Assembly (NCBI GenBank): GCA_017501125.1
Contig: JAFVXN010000196.1
Location: 1 to 27,658, forward strand
DNA from: Clostridia bacterium
GTDB taxonomy: Bacteria > Bacillota > Clostridia > Christensenellales > Borkfalkiaceae
Length of the DNA: 27,658 bases
Direction of reading: 5' to 3'
In this document: positions 1 through 7,973 of the stretch, in pieces
Numbering within the stretch: position 1 is the stretch's first letter
Layout of the letters: every line of letters starts with the position of its first letter
Translations under genes and position numbers: made by a program
Notes under the pieces: model-generated
Told to the model about the DNA's origin: nothing
Database searches by the model: none
Seen by the model: the letters and a program-made list of their open reading frames with translations, nothing else

Positions 1-995
1 ATACCACCGACCGAACGGTGACCTTTCAAGTTTTTAAGCCCTGCCGCAGCCGCTTGGGAAGCGAATTTTTTGTCAAGGTCGGCATCGCCCGTCACGAAGG
101 TCACGTTCATCATAGAACGGCTTTCCTTTTGTACGGGTGCGGTATAGTAGGACTGGGAATCCAAGTAGTCGTAGAGAAGTTTCGCCTTCTTTTCGTTGAG
201 TTCCTTCATCTTTTCAAGACCGCCAAGTTCCTCAATCCACTCGTAGACGAGTTTTGCAATATAAATCGCGTAGGTGGGAGGCGTGTTGTACATAGAGTCG
301 TTGTCCGCCATCGTCTTATAATCGAGCATCGTGGGGATATCTTCACGAGATTTACCGAGCAAATCTTCCCTGACGATAACGAGGGTCAAACCAGCGCAAG
401 ACATATTCTTTTGTGCACCTGCATAGATGAGACCGAATTTGGTCACGTCAACGGGTTCACTCAAAATGCAAGAAGACATATCCGCAACGAGGGGGATATC
501 TCCCGTCTCGGGGATATAGGGGAATTTCGTACCGTAAATCGTGTTGTTGAAGCAAATATGTACGTAATCTGCATCGGCGCGGAAAGCGTCCTTTTCTACG
601 ACGGGCACGAAGGTGAAGTTGGCGTCCTTAGAAGATGCAACCGCCTTAACGTCGCCGTATTTTTGCGCCTCTTTGTACGCCTTGGTCGAGAATTGACCAG
701 AGAGGATATAATCCGCCTTTTTGCTGCCGACGAGCAAGTTGAGGGGCACCGCCGCAAACTGCGTAGACGCACCGCCTTGCAAGAACAAAACTTTATAATT
801 ATCGGGAATATTCATTACTTTTCTAAGCAACGCTTCCGCATCGGCAATAATCTTTTCGTAATCGGGAGAACGGTGGCTCATCTCCATAACGGACATACCG
901 CTTTCACCATAACATACCATCTCTGCAGCCGCTTTTTTCAATACGGACAAGGGCAACATGGAAGGCCCTGCCGAAAAGTTGTAAACTCTTTCCAT
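1..995 (-). CDS. serC: Phosphoserine aminotransferase (SerC), 3' end cut by window
   Basis: SerC converts 3-phosphohydroxypyruvate and glutamate to phosphoserine in cytoplasmic, PLP-dependent serine synthesis. My reading of the minus strand begins MERVYNFSAGPSMLP, the class-specific N-terminus, and has the PLP-lysine motif GAQKN with the lysine at about residue 196. It reaches KGHRSVGG, a motif near the C-terminus of this family, just before the window edge. About 331 of roughly 360 residues are present, and I found no stop in the part I read codon by codon. The start is set by AGGAG a few bases upstream of the ATG. It has its own promoter just after proC, so it can be expressed apart from the upstream operon. 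Serine made by this route is the substrate of the nearby cysE product. Confidence 0.93.
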   Translation of the reverse strand, partial: MERVYNFSAGPSMLPLSVLKKAAAEMVCYGESGMSVMEMSHRSPDYEKIIADAEALLRKVMNIPDNYKVLFLQGGASTQFAAVPLNLLVGSKKADYILSGQFSTKAYKEAQKYGDVKAVASSKDANFTFVPVVEKDAFRADADYVHICFNNTIYGTKFPYIPETGDIPLVADMSSCILSEPVDVTKFGLIYAGAQKNMSCAGLTLVIVREDLLGKSREDIPTMLDYKTMADNDSMYNTPPTYAIYIAKLVYEWIEELGGLEKMKELNEKKAKLLYDYLDSQSYYTAPVQKESRSMMNVTFVTGDADLDKKFASQAAAAGLKNLKGHRSVGG

Positions 996-1024
996 AAATC
1001 TGTCTCCTAATAAAAATCCTTTTT

Positions 1025-1053
1025 ATTATACACCTTTTAATTTTCTTTTTCAA
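1025..1053 (-). promoter_or_regulatory. Sigma-A promoter of serC
   Basis: On the minus strand TTGAAA (1048-1053) is followed by 17 bp and TATAAT (1025-1030). The -10 is perfect and the -35 matches 5 of 6. The predicted transcript starts near 1018, about 23 bases before the serC ATG. There is no clear terminator behind proC, only a weak CGCC-AAA-GGCG hairpin without a U-run, so read-through from the upstream operon may add to this promoter. Confidence 0.75.
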
Positions 1054-1092
1054 CGATTTTACACGCCTTTGGCGGATTTTGTCGAAAAGTTT

Positions 1093-1893
1093 TTAATCGC
1101 CGCTAAGTTCCACCGCTCTGCGATACGCCGCCTCGACTGCCGACGCGGAAATCTCTTCAAAATTTTGTCCGCGCAAAGCGTTGACCCCTTCTATCGTCGT
1201 GCCGTTGGGGCTACATACGTTGTTGCACAAGGTCTCGGCGTCGCCGTACTTTTGCAACATCTTCGCCGCGCCTTCCAGCGTCTATGCCGCGTATTTGAGC
1301 GCCCTTTCATTATCTAAGCCACACTTTTCACCGCCTTTGGCAAGCGCCGCCGCAAACAGATACACGAACGCAGGACCACTGCCCGTCAACGCCGTCACGA
1401 CGTTCATATTATCCTCAGTCGTTTTGTCGATAAGCCCTGCGCCGGAAAAGGCGTCTAAGAAAGCCTCTTCGTCCGCCCCTGACACCTTGTCCGCCGTGTA
1501 GGCAATCACGCCCGCACCCAGCCCACAAGGCGTGTTGGGCATAATCCGGATAACGGGATATTCTTTTTTCGCCTTTTCGCGTAGAGTAGCAATCTTTACC
1601 CCTGCCGCCATCGAAATAATCGTCACGTCGGGATTTTTTTCAAGCGCCGCCGCCAGCGTAGCAAACACGCTGTCAAGGGCTTGAGGTTTTACCCCCAACA
1701 CGACGAAATGGCAGGAGGACGCTATCTCTTCAGCCGTCGTCACCGACGTGCCGAACTGGTCGGCGATAGCCTTCGTCTTTGCACTATCAAAATCCGCCAC
1801 GGCGACCTTGTCGCCGCCTACCTTTTCCGCGACCAAACGGGCAAGCGTACCGCCCATATTGCCACAACCGATAAAACCGAATTGTTTCCTCAT
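1093..1893 (-). pseudogene. proC: Pyrroline-5-carboxylate reductase (ProC), interrupted by one in-frame TAG
   Basis: ProC reduces pyrroline-5-carboxylate to proline with NAD(P)H. The N-terminal Rossmann domain starts FGFIGCGNMGG, and the middle has the family motifs ISMAAGV, RIMPNTPC and TALTGSGPAF. Codon 204 is TAG (1282-1284), exactly where homologues usually have Gln in a YAAQT-type helix. After it the same frame continues for 62 codons with TLEGAAKM, SPNGTTIEG and a normal end at TAA (1093-1095), giving the full family length of 266 residues. Only one base therefore disrupts the gene (CAG to TAG). If real, the lost part includes the C-terminal dimerisation helices and the conserved SPNGTT loop, so the truncated product should be inactive. 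It lies 10 bp after proA and is last of the proB-proA-proC group. A sequencing or assembly error is a serious alternative. Confidence 0.85.
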
Positions 1894-1903
1894 ATTACTC
1901 CTT

Positions 1904-3166
1904 TTAACGGACTTGTCCTTCTCCCGTCACGACGTACTTATAAGAGGTGAGTTCCTCCAAGCCCATAGGACCGCGTGCGTGCAATTTTTGCGTGGAAATG
2001 CCTATTTCGCAACCTTTGCCGAATTCCCCGCCGTCCGTAAAACGGGTGGACACGTTGACGTAGACCGCCGCGCTGTCGACGCAAGCGGTAAAGAGCGCCG
2101 CCGCTCTTTCATCTTCCGTCACGATACAATCACTGTGTCCCGTCGAGTGTGCCGTGACGTGTGCAATCGCCTCGTCGACGCTATCCACGATCTTGACCGC
2201 TAAGATATAATCTAAAAATTCCGTATCGAAATCCATATCGCCTGCAGGCGTGCCGTCGATAATAGCCGCCGCCCTTTCGTCCACACGAAGTTCTACGGGT
2301 TTTACGCCCCTTGCCGCCCTATCCTCGCAAAGGAGTCGTCGAAGGGAGGGCAAGAAACCTTTCGCCACCTTTTCGTGGACGAGGAGCACCTCTTCCGCGT
2401 TGCAGACCGCAGGTCGGCTGGTCTTGGCGTTCTCGACGATGGCAAGCGCTTTTTGTAAGTCCGCGCGCTCGTCGACGTAGACGTGACAAATGCCCGTACC
2501 CGTCTGTATACAGGGTACTTTTGCATTCTCTACGCAACTCCTTATCAGCCCTGCGCCGCCTCTGGGAATCAAGGCGTCGACATAGCCGACTGCCGACATC
2601 AACGCCGTCGCACTCTCACGAGAGTTGTCTTCGGGGATACATACGAAGTTTTCGTCCAGCCCCAAATTCTTCAAGCAGGCGCGAATAACGTCCACGATCG
2701 TCTTAGACGTAAGATAGGCGTCCTTGCCACCGCGAAGGATACACGCGTTGCCACTCTTCAAGCAAAGCGCCGCCGCGTCCGCCGTCACGTTGGGACGGCT
2801 TTCGTAAATGATGGCTATCACGCCCAAAGGCACGCTTATCTTTTTGATACGGATACCGTTGGGACGGGTGAACTCGTCCAACACTTTGCCGACGGGGTCG
2901 GGCAAATCCACGACTTCGCGCACGCCCTTTGCCATGCCCTCGATGCGGGCTTTGGTGAGCGAGAGCCTATCTATCATACTTTCGCTGATGCGACCTCTCG
3001 CGTTCTCCACGTCGATAGCGTTCGCAGTCAAAATTTCGTCCGCCTTTTCTTCCAGCGCAGTGGCAATGGCAAGCAAGGCTTGATTTTTCTTTTCCGCAGG
3101 CAGGGTGGCGAGTTTCCTAGACGCCACGCGAGCCGCCGTTAAAAGGGATTGCAATTCTTCCGTCAT
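1904..3166 (-). CDS. proA: Gamma-glutamyl phosphate reductase (ProA)
   Basis: ProA reduces glutamyl-5-phosphate to glutamate-5-semialdehyde with NADPH, the second step of proline synthesis. The 420-residue length is typical. The aldehyde-dehydrogenase-fold landmarks are visible: SVPLGVIAIIYESRPNVT around residues 111-128, LRGGKDA near 144-150, TGTGICHVYVD near 222-232, and the catalytic cysteine C255 in SRPAVCNAEEVLL. The C-terminal GPMGLEELTSYKYVV is also characteristic. It lies 10 bp after proB and 10 bp before proC, so the three are almost certainly co-transcribed. No unusual residues were seen. Confidence 0.97.
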   Translation of the reverse strand: MTEELQSLLTAARVASRKLATLPAEKKNQALLAIATALEEKADEILTANAIDVENARGRISESMIDRLSLTKARIEGMAKGVREVVDLPDPVGKVLDEFTRPNGIRIKKISVPLGVIAIIYESRPNVTADAAALCLKSGNACILRGGKDAYLTSKTIVDVIRACLKNLGLDENFVCIPEDNSRESATALMSAVGYVDALIPRGGAGLIRSCVENAKVPCIQTGTGICHVYVDERADLQKALAIVENAKTSRPAVCNAEEVLLVHEKVAKGFLPSLRRLLCEDRAARGVKPVELRVDERAAAIIDGTPAGDMDFDTEFLDYILAVKIVDSVDEAIAHVTAHSTGHSDCIVTEDERAAALFTACVDSAAVYVNVSTRFTDGGEFGKGCEIGISTQKLHARGPMGLEELTSYKYVVTGEGQVR

Positions 3167-3176
3167 TTTCTTCCTC

Positions 3177-3944
3177 TTAGCCTCTCGCTACAAATTTCGT
3201 GCCGACTTTTTTGCCGTCCAACGCGTCGTACAACGCCTTAGGCGCCTTGCCGTCGGCGATAATCATATCGCAACCTGCCGCCGTGCAAATCTGCGCCGCG
3301 TGCAGTTTCGTCACCATACCACCCGTACCAAGGGAGGAGCCCTTTCCGCCTGCAAGCGCCAAAATCTCGTCCGTAATATCTTCCACCACGTCGATTTTCT
3401 TCGCCTGCGAATCCGTCTTGGGATTGCCCGTGTACAAGCCGTCGATGTCCGTCAAAATCACGAGCAAATCCGCCTTCATATACGCCGCCACGTGCGCAGA
3501 TAAGGTGTCGTTGTCGCCGAAACGGATTTCGTCCGTTGCAATCGTATCGTTCTCGTTGATAATAGGCAACACGCCAAGTTGCAACAATCTCGTCACGGTA
3601 TTGACGAAGTTGTCGTGTCTGTCGCCGTGCGAAAAGTCGGACGCCGTCACGAGAATCTGTGCCACCGTATGGGAATACTCGGCAAAAATCCTATCGTAAG
3701 TATACATCAACTCGCACTGACCAACGGACGCCGCCGCCTGTTTCGTGGGGATATCTTCGGGACGGGAAGCAAGCCCTAATTTTCCTACCCCCATACCGAT
3801 AGCACCCGACGTCACGAGGATAATCTCGTGCCCTGCGTTCTTTAAGTCCGCCAGCACCTCACACATAGCGCGCGTTCTTTGGACGTTAAGTTTGCCAGTG
3901 GGATGCGCCAGCGTGGACGTCCCCACCTTTACTACTACTCTCAT
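3177..3944 (-). CDS. proB: Glutamate 5-kinase (ProB), short form without PUA domain
   Basis: ProB phosphorylates glutamate to glutamyl-5-phosphate, the first and usually proline-inhibited step of proline synthesis. The amino-acid-kinase fold is shown by MRVVVKVGTSTLAH at the N-terminus, VTSGAIGMGVGKLGL, the INENDTIATDE substrate loop and FGDNDTLSA. The protein is 255 residues and ends just after the kinase domain (KVGTKFVARG). The C-terminal PUA domain of the roughly 365-residue E. coli and B. subtilis enzymes is absent. It follows cysE by 36 bp and is probably on the same transcript from the cysK promoter. Short kinases of this kind are known, so I read the missing PUA as a natural form and not as truncation. 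Confidence 0.96.
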   Translation of the reverse strand: MRVVVKVGTSTLAHPTGKLNVQRTRAMCEVLADLKNAGHEIILVTSGAIGMGVGKLGLASRPEDIPTKQAAASVGQCELMYTYDRIFAEYSHTVAQILVTASDFSHGDRHDNFVNTVTRLLQLGVLPIINENDTIATDEIRFGDNDTLSAHVAAYMKADLLVILTDIDGLYTGNPKTDSQAKKIDVVEDITDEILALAGGKGSSLGTGGMVTKLHAAQICTAAGCDMIIADGKAPKALYDALDGKKVGTKFVARG

Positions 3945-3980
3945 ATCTTTCTCCTGCTCGCCTTCGCAAGCCTTCTTTGG

Positions 3981-4841
3981 TTATTGCTTGATAATAAGTT
4001 CGGGGAGTTTTGCGTTGACTTTCGCGCCTGCTGCTACGCTCTCCGTAATGAAGGTGTTGCCGCCGATGACCGCGCCTTCGCCGATAACCGTCTCACCGCC
4101 TAAAATGGACGCACCCGAATAAATCGTCACGTTGTCTTTGACGGTTGGATGACGTTTGGTGCCCGACAATTTTTGTCCCTTCCTCGGCGACAACGCACCC
4201 AGCGTCACGCCCTGATAGAGTTTTACGCGATTGCCGATCTCCGCCGTTTCACCGATAACGATACCCGTGCCGTGGTCGATAAAGAAATATTCCCCTATCG
4301 TCGCGCCAGGGTTGATGTCGATACCCGTCTTGCTGTGCGCAATCTCCGTCATCATACGGGGAATATACGGTACGTTTTCACGATACAAAAGGTGGGCGAC
4401 GCGATAGACGAAAATGGCGTACAATCCTGGATAGGAATAGATAACCTCTTCCACGCTCTTTGCCGCAGGGTCCCCTTCGAAGGTCGCGATGGCGTCCGTG
4501 TAAAGCACCTTTTGCACGGCGGGAATCTGCGCAAAAAATCTATCGCTGATTGCCGTCGCCTTTTCTGCCGCCGCCGTCTCCCCCGCCGCCGTAAAGGCAA
4601 GCGTCACCTGCGCTTTTAAGTGATAATACAAGGAGGTGAGGAGGGATTTCGAAAAGTCCTTAGGTTCGCCCATATCTTTGCAAGTGCCAAAATACGCGGG
4701 GTATAAAAGACTACGCAAATCGTTGATGACCTGCTTTAACTCGTCACGCTGAGGGAGCGTCACGTCTTTTTTTATGAGTAATTCGTTGGAGGTGGGATAA
4801 AATTCGCTGATTTCTTCCGCTATCTTTTCAATATTTGCCAT
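3981..4841 (-). CDS. cysE: Serine O-acetyltransferase (CysE), long N-terminal form
   Basis: CysE transfers acetyl from acetyl-CoA to serine, giving O-acetylserine for CysK. Residues 1-165 are an extended helical N-terminal region with SAT-like motifs (SYPGLYAIFVYRVAHLLY). From about residue 170 comes the left-handed beta-helix made of hexapeptide repeats. Probable catalytic residues are D175 (in GIDINPG) and H190 (in IDHGTGIVIGET). At 286 residues it resembles the long anaerobe-type enzymes. It begins 9 bp after cysK, so the two steps of cysteine synthesis are coupled. The C-terminus ends LPELIIKQ and lacks the terminal isoleucine that E. coli-type CysE inserts into the CysK active site. Confidence 0.95.
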   Translation of the reverse strand: MANIEKIAEEISEFYPTSNELLIKKDVTLPQRDELKQVINDLRSLLYPAYFGTCKDMGEPKDFSKSLLTSLYYHLKAQVTLAFTAAGETAAAEKATAISDRFFAQIPAVQKVLYTDAIATFEGDPAAKSVEEVIYSYPGLYAIFVYRVAHLLYRENVPYIPRMMTEIAHSKTGIDINPGATIGEYFFIDHGTGIVIGETAEIGNRVKLYQGVTLGALSPRKGQKLSGTKRHPTVKDNVTIYSGASILGGETVIGEGAVIGGNTFITESVAAGAKVNAKLPELIIKQ

Positions 4842-4850
4842 GATTTTCTC

Positions 4851-5783
4851 CTATATTTCGTCCACGTCTTTTAAGCCCATGGACAGGTACCTCGTACCCG
4901 TATCGGGGAATAAGGTCACCACCGTCTTCCCTGCGTTCTCCTCTCTTTGCGCCACCTTGATAGCCGCCGCGAGCGCAGCGCCTGAGGATATGCCTACGAA
5001 GAGCCTTTCCGTCTTGCATACCGTGCGCGCCATCTCGAACGCTTCTTCGTCCGTCACGGTAATCGTTTCGTCCACGAGGGAGAGATCCAGCACCTTCGGG
5101 ATAAAGCCTGCGCCGATGCCCTGTATGCCGTGTGCGCCGCCCTTGCCCGTCGTAATCACGGGCGAGGAGGCCGGCTCTACCGCCACCGCCTTAATCCTTG
5201 CGTCCTTCTCTTTGAAATATCTCGCACAGCCCGTAATCGTGCCGCCCGTACCGACGCCCGCCACGAAATAATCCAGCACGCCGTCCAAACTTTCGTATAT
5301 CTCTTTCCCCGTCGTCTCGTAATGCGCCTGCGGATTGGCAGGGTTGGTGAACTGCCCTGCAAGGAAAGCGCCTGCGTGCGTGCTCACGTATTCAGCCGCG
5401 TAATCAATCGCGCCCTGCATGCCCTTTTTACCGTCCGTCAAAACGACCTGCGCGCCGTATCCTTCCATCAGCGCAATACGTTCCTTCGACATGGTGTCGG
5501 GCATGACGATGACTGCCTTATAGCCACGCGCCTTGGAAAGCAAAGCAAGCCCTATGCCCGTATTGCCCGAGGTCGGCTCCACAATCGTACTCCCCTGACT
5601 AATAAGCCCTCTTTTCTCCGCGTCGTCTAAAATGCTCTTGGCTACTCGGTCTTTGACCGAGCCACCTGCGTTGACGCTCTCCACCTTCGCGTATAAATGC
5701 GCGCGTAAAGAAAAAGCGCGCTCGATTTTTTCAAGCCGCACAAGCGGAGTATTGCCGATTAACTTTTCCACCTGACTATCCAC
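4851..5783 (-). CDS. cysK: Cysteine synthase A (O-acetylserine sulfhydrylase)
   Basis: CysK makes cysteine from O-acetylserine and sulfide using PLP. The sequence opens with LIGNTPLVRL. The PLP lysine is K44 in GGSVKDR, the substrate loop is EPTSGNTG at 69-76, and the phosphate-binding loop is GVGTGGTITG. The length, 310 residues, is normal. The gene ends with TAG, and the AGGAG of cysE begins within that stop; this shows TAG acts as a stop in this genome. It is the first gene of the probable cysK-cysE-proB-proA-proC transcript, behind a near-consensus promoter and an inverted repeat that may be an operator. The start is supported by AAGGAG just upstream. Confidence 0.97.
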   Translation of the reverse strand: MDSQVEKLIGNTPLVRLEKIERAFSLRAHLYAKVESVNAGGSVKDRVAKSILDDAEKRGLISQGSTIVEPTSGNTGIGLALLSKARGYKAVIVMPDTMSKERIALMEGYGAQVVLTDGKKGMQGAIDYAAEYVSTHAGAFLAGQFTNPANPQAHYETTGKEIYESLDGVLDYFVAGVGTGGTITGCARYFKEKDARIKAVAVEPASSPVITTGKGGAHGIQGIGAGFIPKVLDLSLVDETITVTDEEAFEMARTVCKTERLFVGISSGAALAAAIKVAQREENAGKTVVTLFPDTGTRYLSMGLKDVDEI

Positions 5784-5797
5784 GCTTTTCTCCTTGC

Positions 5798-5817
5798 TAT
5801 ATCCATAAAAGGATATA
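5798..5817 (-). promoter_or_regulatory. Inverted repeat in the cysK leader, possible operator
   Basis: TATATCC-N6-GGATATA is a perfect 7-bp inverted repeat. It lies between the predicted transcription start (about 5830) and the ribosome binding site of cysK. It has no U-run, so it is not a terminator. Its position suggests a repressor site for the cysteine/proline operon. Which regulator binds is unknown; an Rrf2-type cysteine regulator such as CymR is one guess, and the sequence is not a clear match to any site I can name. Confidence 0.5.
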
Positions 5818-5836
5818 ATGGGGTATTATTAGTTTA

Positions 5837-5865
5837 ATCTTATCACTTTAAGTCGGCTTTGTCAA
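5837..5865 (-). promoter_or_regulatory. Sigma-A promoter of the cysK-cysE-proBAC operon
   Basis: On the minus strand TTGACA (5860-5865) is a perfect -35. A 17-bp spacer follows, then TAAGAT (5837-5842), matching 5 of 6 positions of TATAAT. The predicted start is near 5830, about 47 bases before the cysK start codon. Confidence 0.8.
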
Positions 5866-5927
5866 CGAAATTGCCCCTGCAATCTACTGTAATTGTATGT
5901 TTTTTAGCATAACGCGCGTGCCTGCAT

Positions 5928-5962
5928 AAAAAAACGCCGACTTTTCAGTCGACGCCTTTTTT
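5928..5962 (-). terminator. Terminator of the V-ATPase operon
   Basis: Directly after the ntpD stop codon the minus strand has a hairpin of 8 bp (one G-U pair) with a GAAA loop, followed by seven T. It separates the ATPase operon from the cysK promoter about 60 bp further on. The 62 bp between the two elements (5866-5927) show nothing recognisable. Confidence 0.85.
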
Positions 5963-6581
5963 ACGCTTTTGATTTGACTTTCATCAAGCGCACCACGGCG
6001 GCACGCTCGTTTTCGTCCAGTTTGTCTTTGATATACTTAATCGTCTCTTGGAGTTGCGGAATCATAACGTACTCCAGTGCGTTAACTCGGCGTTTGTTGC
6101 GCTCTATCTCGCTCGCCAGCATACGCACCGCCTTCTCCGACTGCGCCAAGGCTATCATCTTGGGCAACAATCCTTCCACCATCTCCACCGAATAGTCCGC
6201 CTCGCCCGTCATCTCGGCGTACGCGTACGGCAAACCTTTGACCCTCTGCGAAGAGGCGATGGCAAGTTTCGGCACGTCAATACCCATAATCGAATCGGTC
6301 TCGCAATCCACCGTCACCGACACCGAGGGCATGGCAAACGCCGCCTCCGCTACGTGCGCAGGGGTCAGCGAGCGCGCCAGCGAAAACTGCCGTAAGGTGG
6401 CGGATAAGTCTTTCTCCACCTCGTCGCGTAAGGTCTTCGTCTCCCTCAGCAACAAGGTAAAACGACGGATCATCTCGTCCGACTTATCCTTTAATAATTT
6501 GTGTCCCCGTACCGCGGTTGCCAGCCTGCCTTTGAGTTTCTTCAACTCCATACGGGTAGGATTCACGTTGAGCCTTGCCAT
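5961..6581 (-). CDS. ntpD: V/A-type ATPase subunit D (central stalk)
   Basis: Subunit D is the long coiled-coil axle that rotates inside the A3B3 head and passes torque to the membrane rotor. The start MARLNVNPTRMELKKLKGRL is the family signature. Long heptad-rich helices at both ends flank a central globular part, and the C-terminal region (RRVNALEYVMIPQLQETIKYI) is typical. The 206 residues match the family. It is the last gene of the operon, 15 bp after ntpB, and a terminator overlaps its stop codon. Enterococcus has ntpH and ntpJ after this point; neither is present here. Confidence 0.96.
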   Translation of the reverse strand: MARLNVNPTRMELKKLKGRLATAVRGHKLLKDKSDEMIRRFTLLLRETKTLRDEVEKDLSATLRQFSLARSLTPAHVAEAAFAMPSVSVTVDCETDSIMGIDVPKLAIASSQRVKGLPYAYAEMTGEADYSVEMVEGLLPKMIALAQSEKAVRMLASEIERNKRRVNALEYVMIPQLQETIKYIKDKLDENERAAVVRLMKVKSKA

Positions 6582-6596
6582 CTTTTTCGTCCCTTT

Positions 6597-7973
6597 TTAG
6601 TCCTTGTCGGTCAAATATTTGTCTACGTATTCCGTGCGGATACGCTTGAGTTCGCTCCTAGGCAAAATCTTTAACAACTGCCAGCCGAGATCCAGCGTTT
6701 CTTCAATGGGTCTATCCTTTTCAAAACCTTGGCTTACATACGTCTTTTCAAACTCTTCTGCGAATTTTGCATACAGTTTGTCGGTGGGAGAAAGCGCTGC
6801 CTCGCCTAAAATAGCGGACAGTTCCTTGCTCTCCTTGCCGCGTGCGTACGCCGCGAAAAGTTGGTTCATCGTGTCGGCGTGATCCTCTCTCGTCTTGTCC
6901 CTGCCTATGCCCTTATCCTTTAATCGGGAGAGCGAAGGCAATACGTCTACGGGGGGATTGATGCCCTTTTTATACAAATCTCTCGACAAAATAATCTGCC
7001 CTTCCGTGATATATCCCGTAAGGTCGGGGATAGGATGCGTCTTATCGTCTTCAGGCATCGTCAAGATAGGAATCTGCGTAATCGACCCTTCCTTGCCACG
7101 GATACGACCTGCCCTTTCGTACAAACTGGCAAGGTCGGTATACAAATACCCTGGATAGCCACGACGACCAGGCACCTCGCGCCTTGCCGCCGATACCTCG
7201 CGGAGCGCCTCGGCGTAGTTGGTGATGTCCGTCATAATGACGAGCACGTGCATGCCCTTTTCAAAGGCTAAATATTCCGCACAAGTGAGTGCCAAACGGG
7301 GGGTTGCGATACGCTCTACCGCAGGGTCGTTGGCGAGGTTGGTGAAAAGAACGGTACGTTCGATTGCGCCCGTCTTTTTGAAGTCGTCGACGAAATACTG
7401 CGCCTCTTCGAAGGTGATACCTATCGCCGCGAAAACGACGGCGAACTGACAATCCTTACCACGCACCTTTGCCTGTCTTGCAATTTGAGCGGCGAGTTCC
7501 GCGTGGGGCAAACCACTCATGGAGAACACAGGCAATTTTTGCCCTCTAACGAGCGTGTTCAAGCCGTCGATAGCGGAGATACCCGTCTGGATAAATTCGT
7601 TGGGGTAATCGCGCGCAGCAGGATTGATAGGCTCGCCGTTGATGTCCAGCATCTTTTCGGGGATAACGGGGGCACCGCCGTCGCGAGGGTTGCCCATACC
7701 GTCGAACACCCTACCCAACATATCGCCCGACACCGCCAGCCTTTGGCTGTGACCTAAGAAACGGGCTTTCGCACCTGAAATTTGCAGACCTTGAGAGTTC
7801 TCGAACAACTGCACGACCGCTTTGTCGCGATTAATCTCCAACACCTTGCCACGGCGGAGTTCGCCGTTGGAATTGACGATGTCAACGAGTTCGTTGTACG
7901 CAACGCCCTCTACCCCTTCGACCACCATCAAGGGGCCGACGACTTCGCGGATGGTCTTATATTCCTTATACAT
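6597..7973 (-). CDS. ntpB: V/A-type ATPase subunit B (non-catalytic head subunit)
   Basis: Subunit B alternates with A in the hexameric head and contributes to the nucleotide pockets without a working P-loop. It starts with YKEYKTIREVVGPLMVVEGV. In place of Walker A it has FSMSGLPHAELAAQIARQA, as expected for B subunits. Further marks are MTDITNYAEALREVSAARRE, PGRRGYPGYLYTDLASLYERAG and a C-terminal region with GWQLLKILPRSELKRI. The length, 458 residues, is usual. The gene overlaps the end of ntpA by 8 bp, which suggests translational coupling and the 1:1 A:B ratio the complex needs. Confidence 0.97.
   Translation of the reverse strand: MYKEYKTIREVVGPLMVVEGVEGVAYNELVDIVNSNGELRRGKVLEINRDKAVVQLFENSQGLQISGAKARFLGHSQRLAVSGDMLGRVFDGMGNPRDGGAPVIPEKMLDINGEPINPAARDYPNEFIQTGISAIDGLNTLVRGQKLPVFSMSGLPHAELAAQIARQAKVRGKDCQFAVVFAAIGITFEEAQYFVDDFKKTGAIERTVLFTNLANDPAVERIATPRLALTCAEYLAFEKGMHVLVIMTDITNYAEALREVSAARREVPGRRGYPGYLYTDLASLYERAGRIRGKEGSITQIPILTMPEDDKTHPIPDLTGYITEGQIILSRDLYKKGINPPVDVLPSLSRLKDKGIGRDKTREDHADTMNQLFAAYARGKESKELSAILGEAALSPTDKLYAKFAEEFEKTYVSQGFEKDRPIEETLDLGWQLLKILPRSELKRIRTEYVDKYLTDKD

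Noticed and set aside
18..1010. 330-residue plus-strand reading frame
   Set aside because: It is the antisense shadow of serC, which has all family motifs on the minus strand; the shadow protein shows no recognisable domain.
1282..1284. Stop-codon reassignment (TAG read as Gln)
   Set aside because: TAG ends cysK and sigF at natural lengths, with a ribosome site or terminator right after, so general reassignment does not fit.
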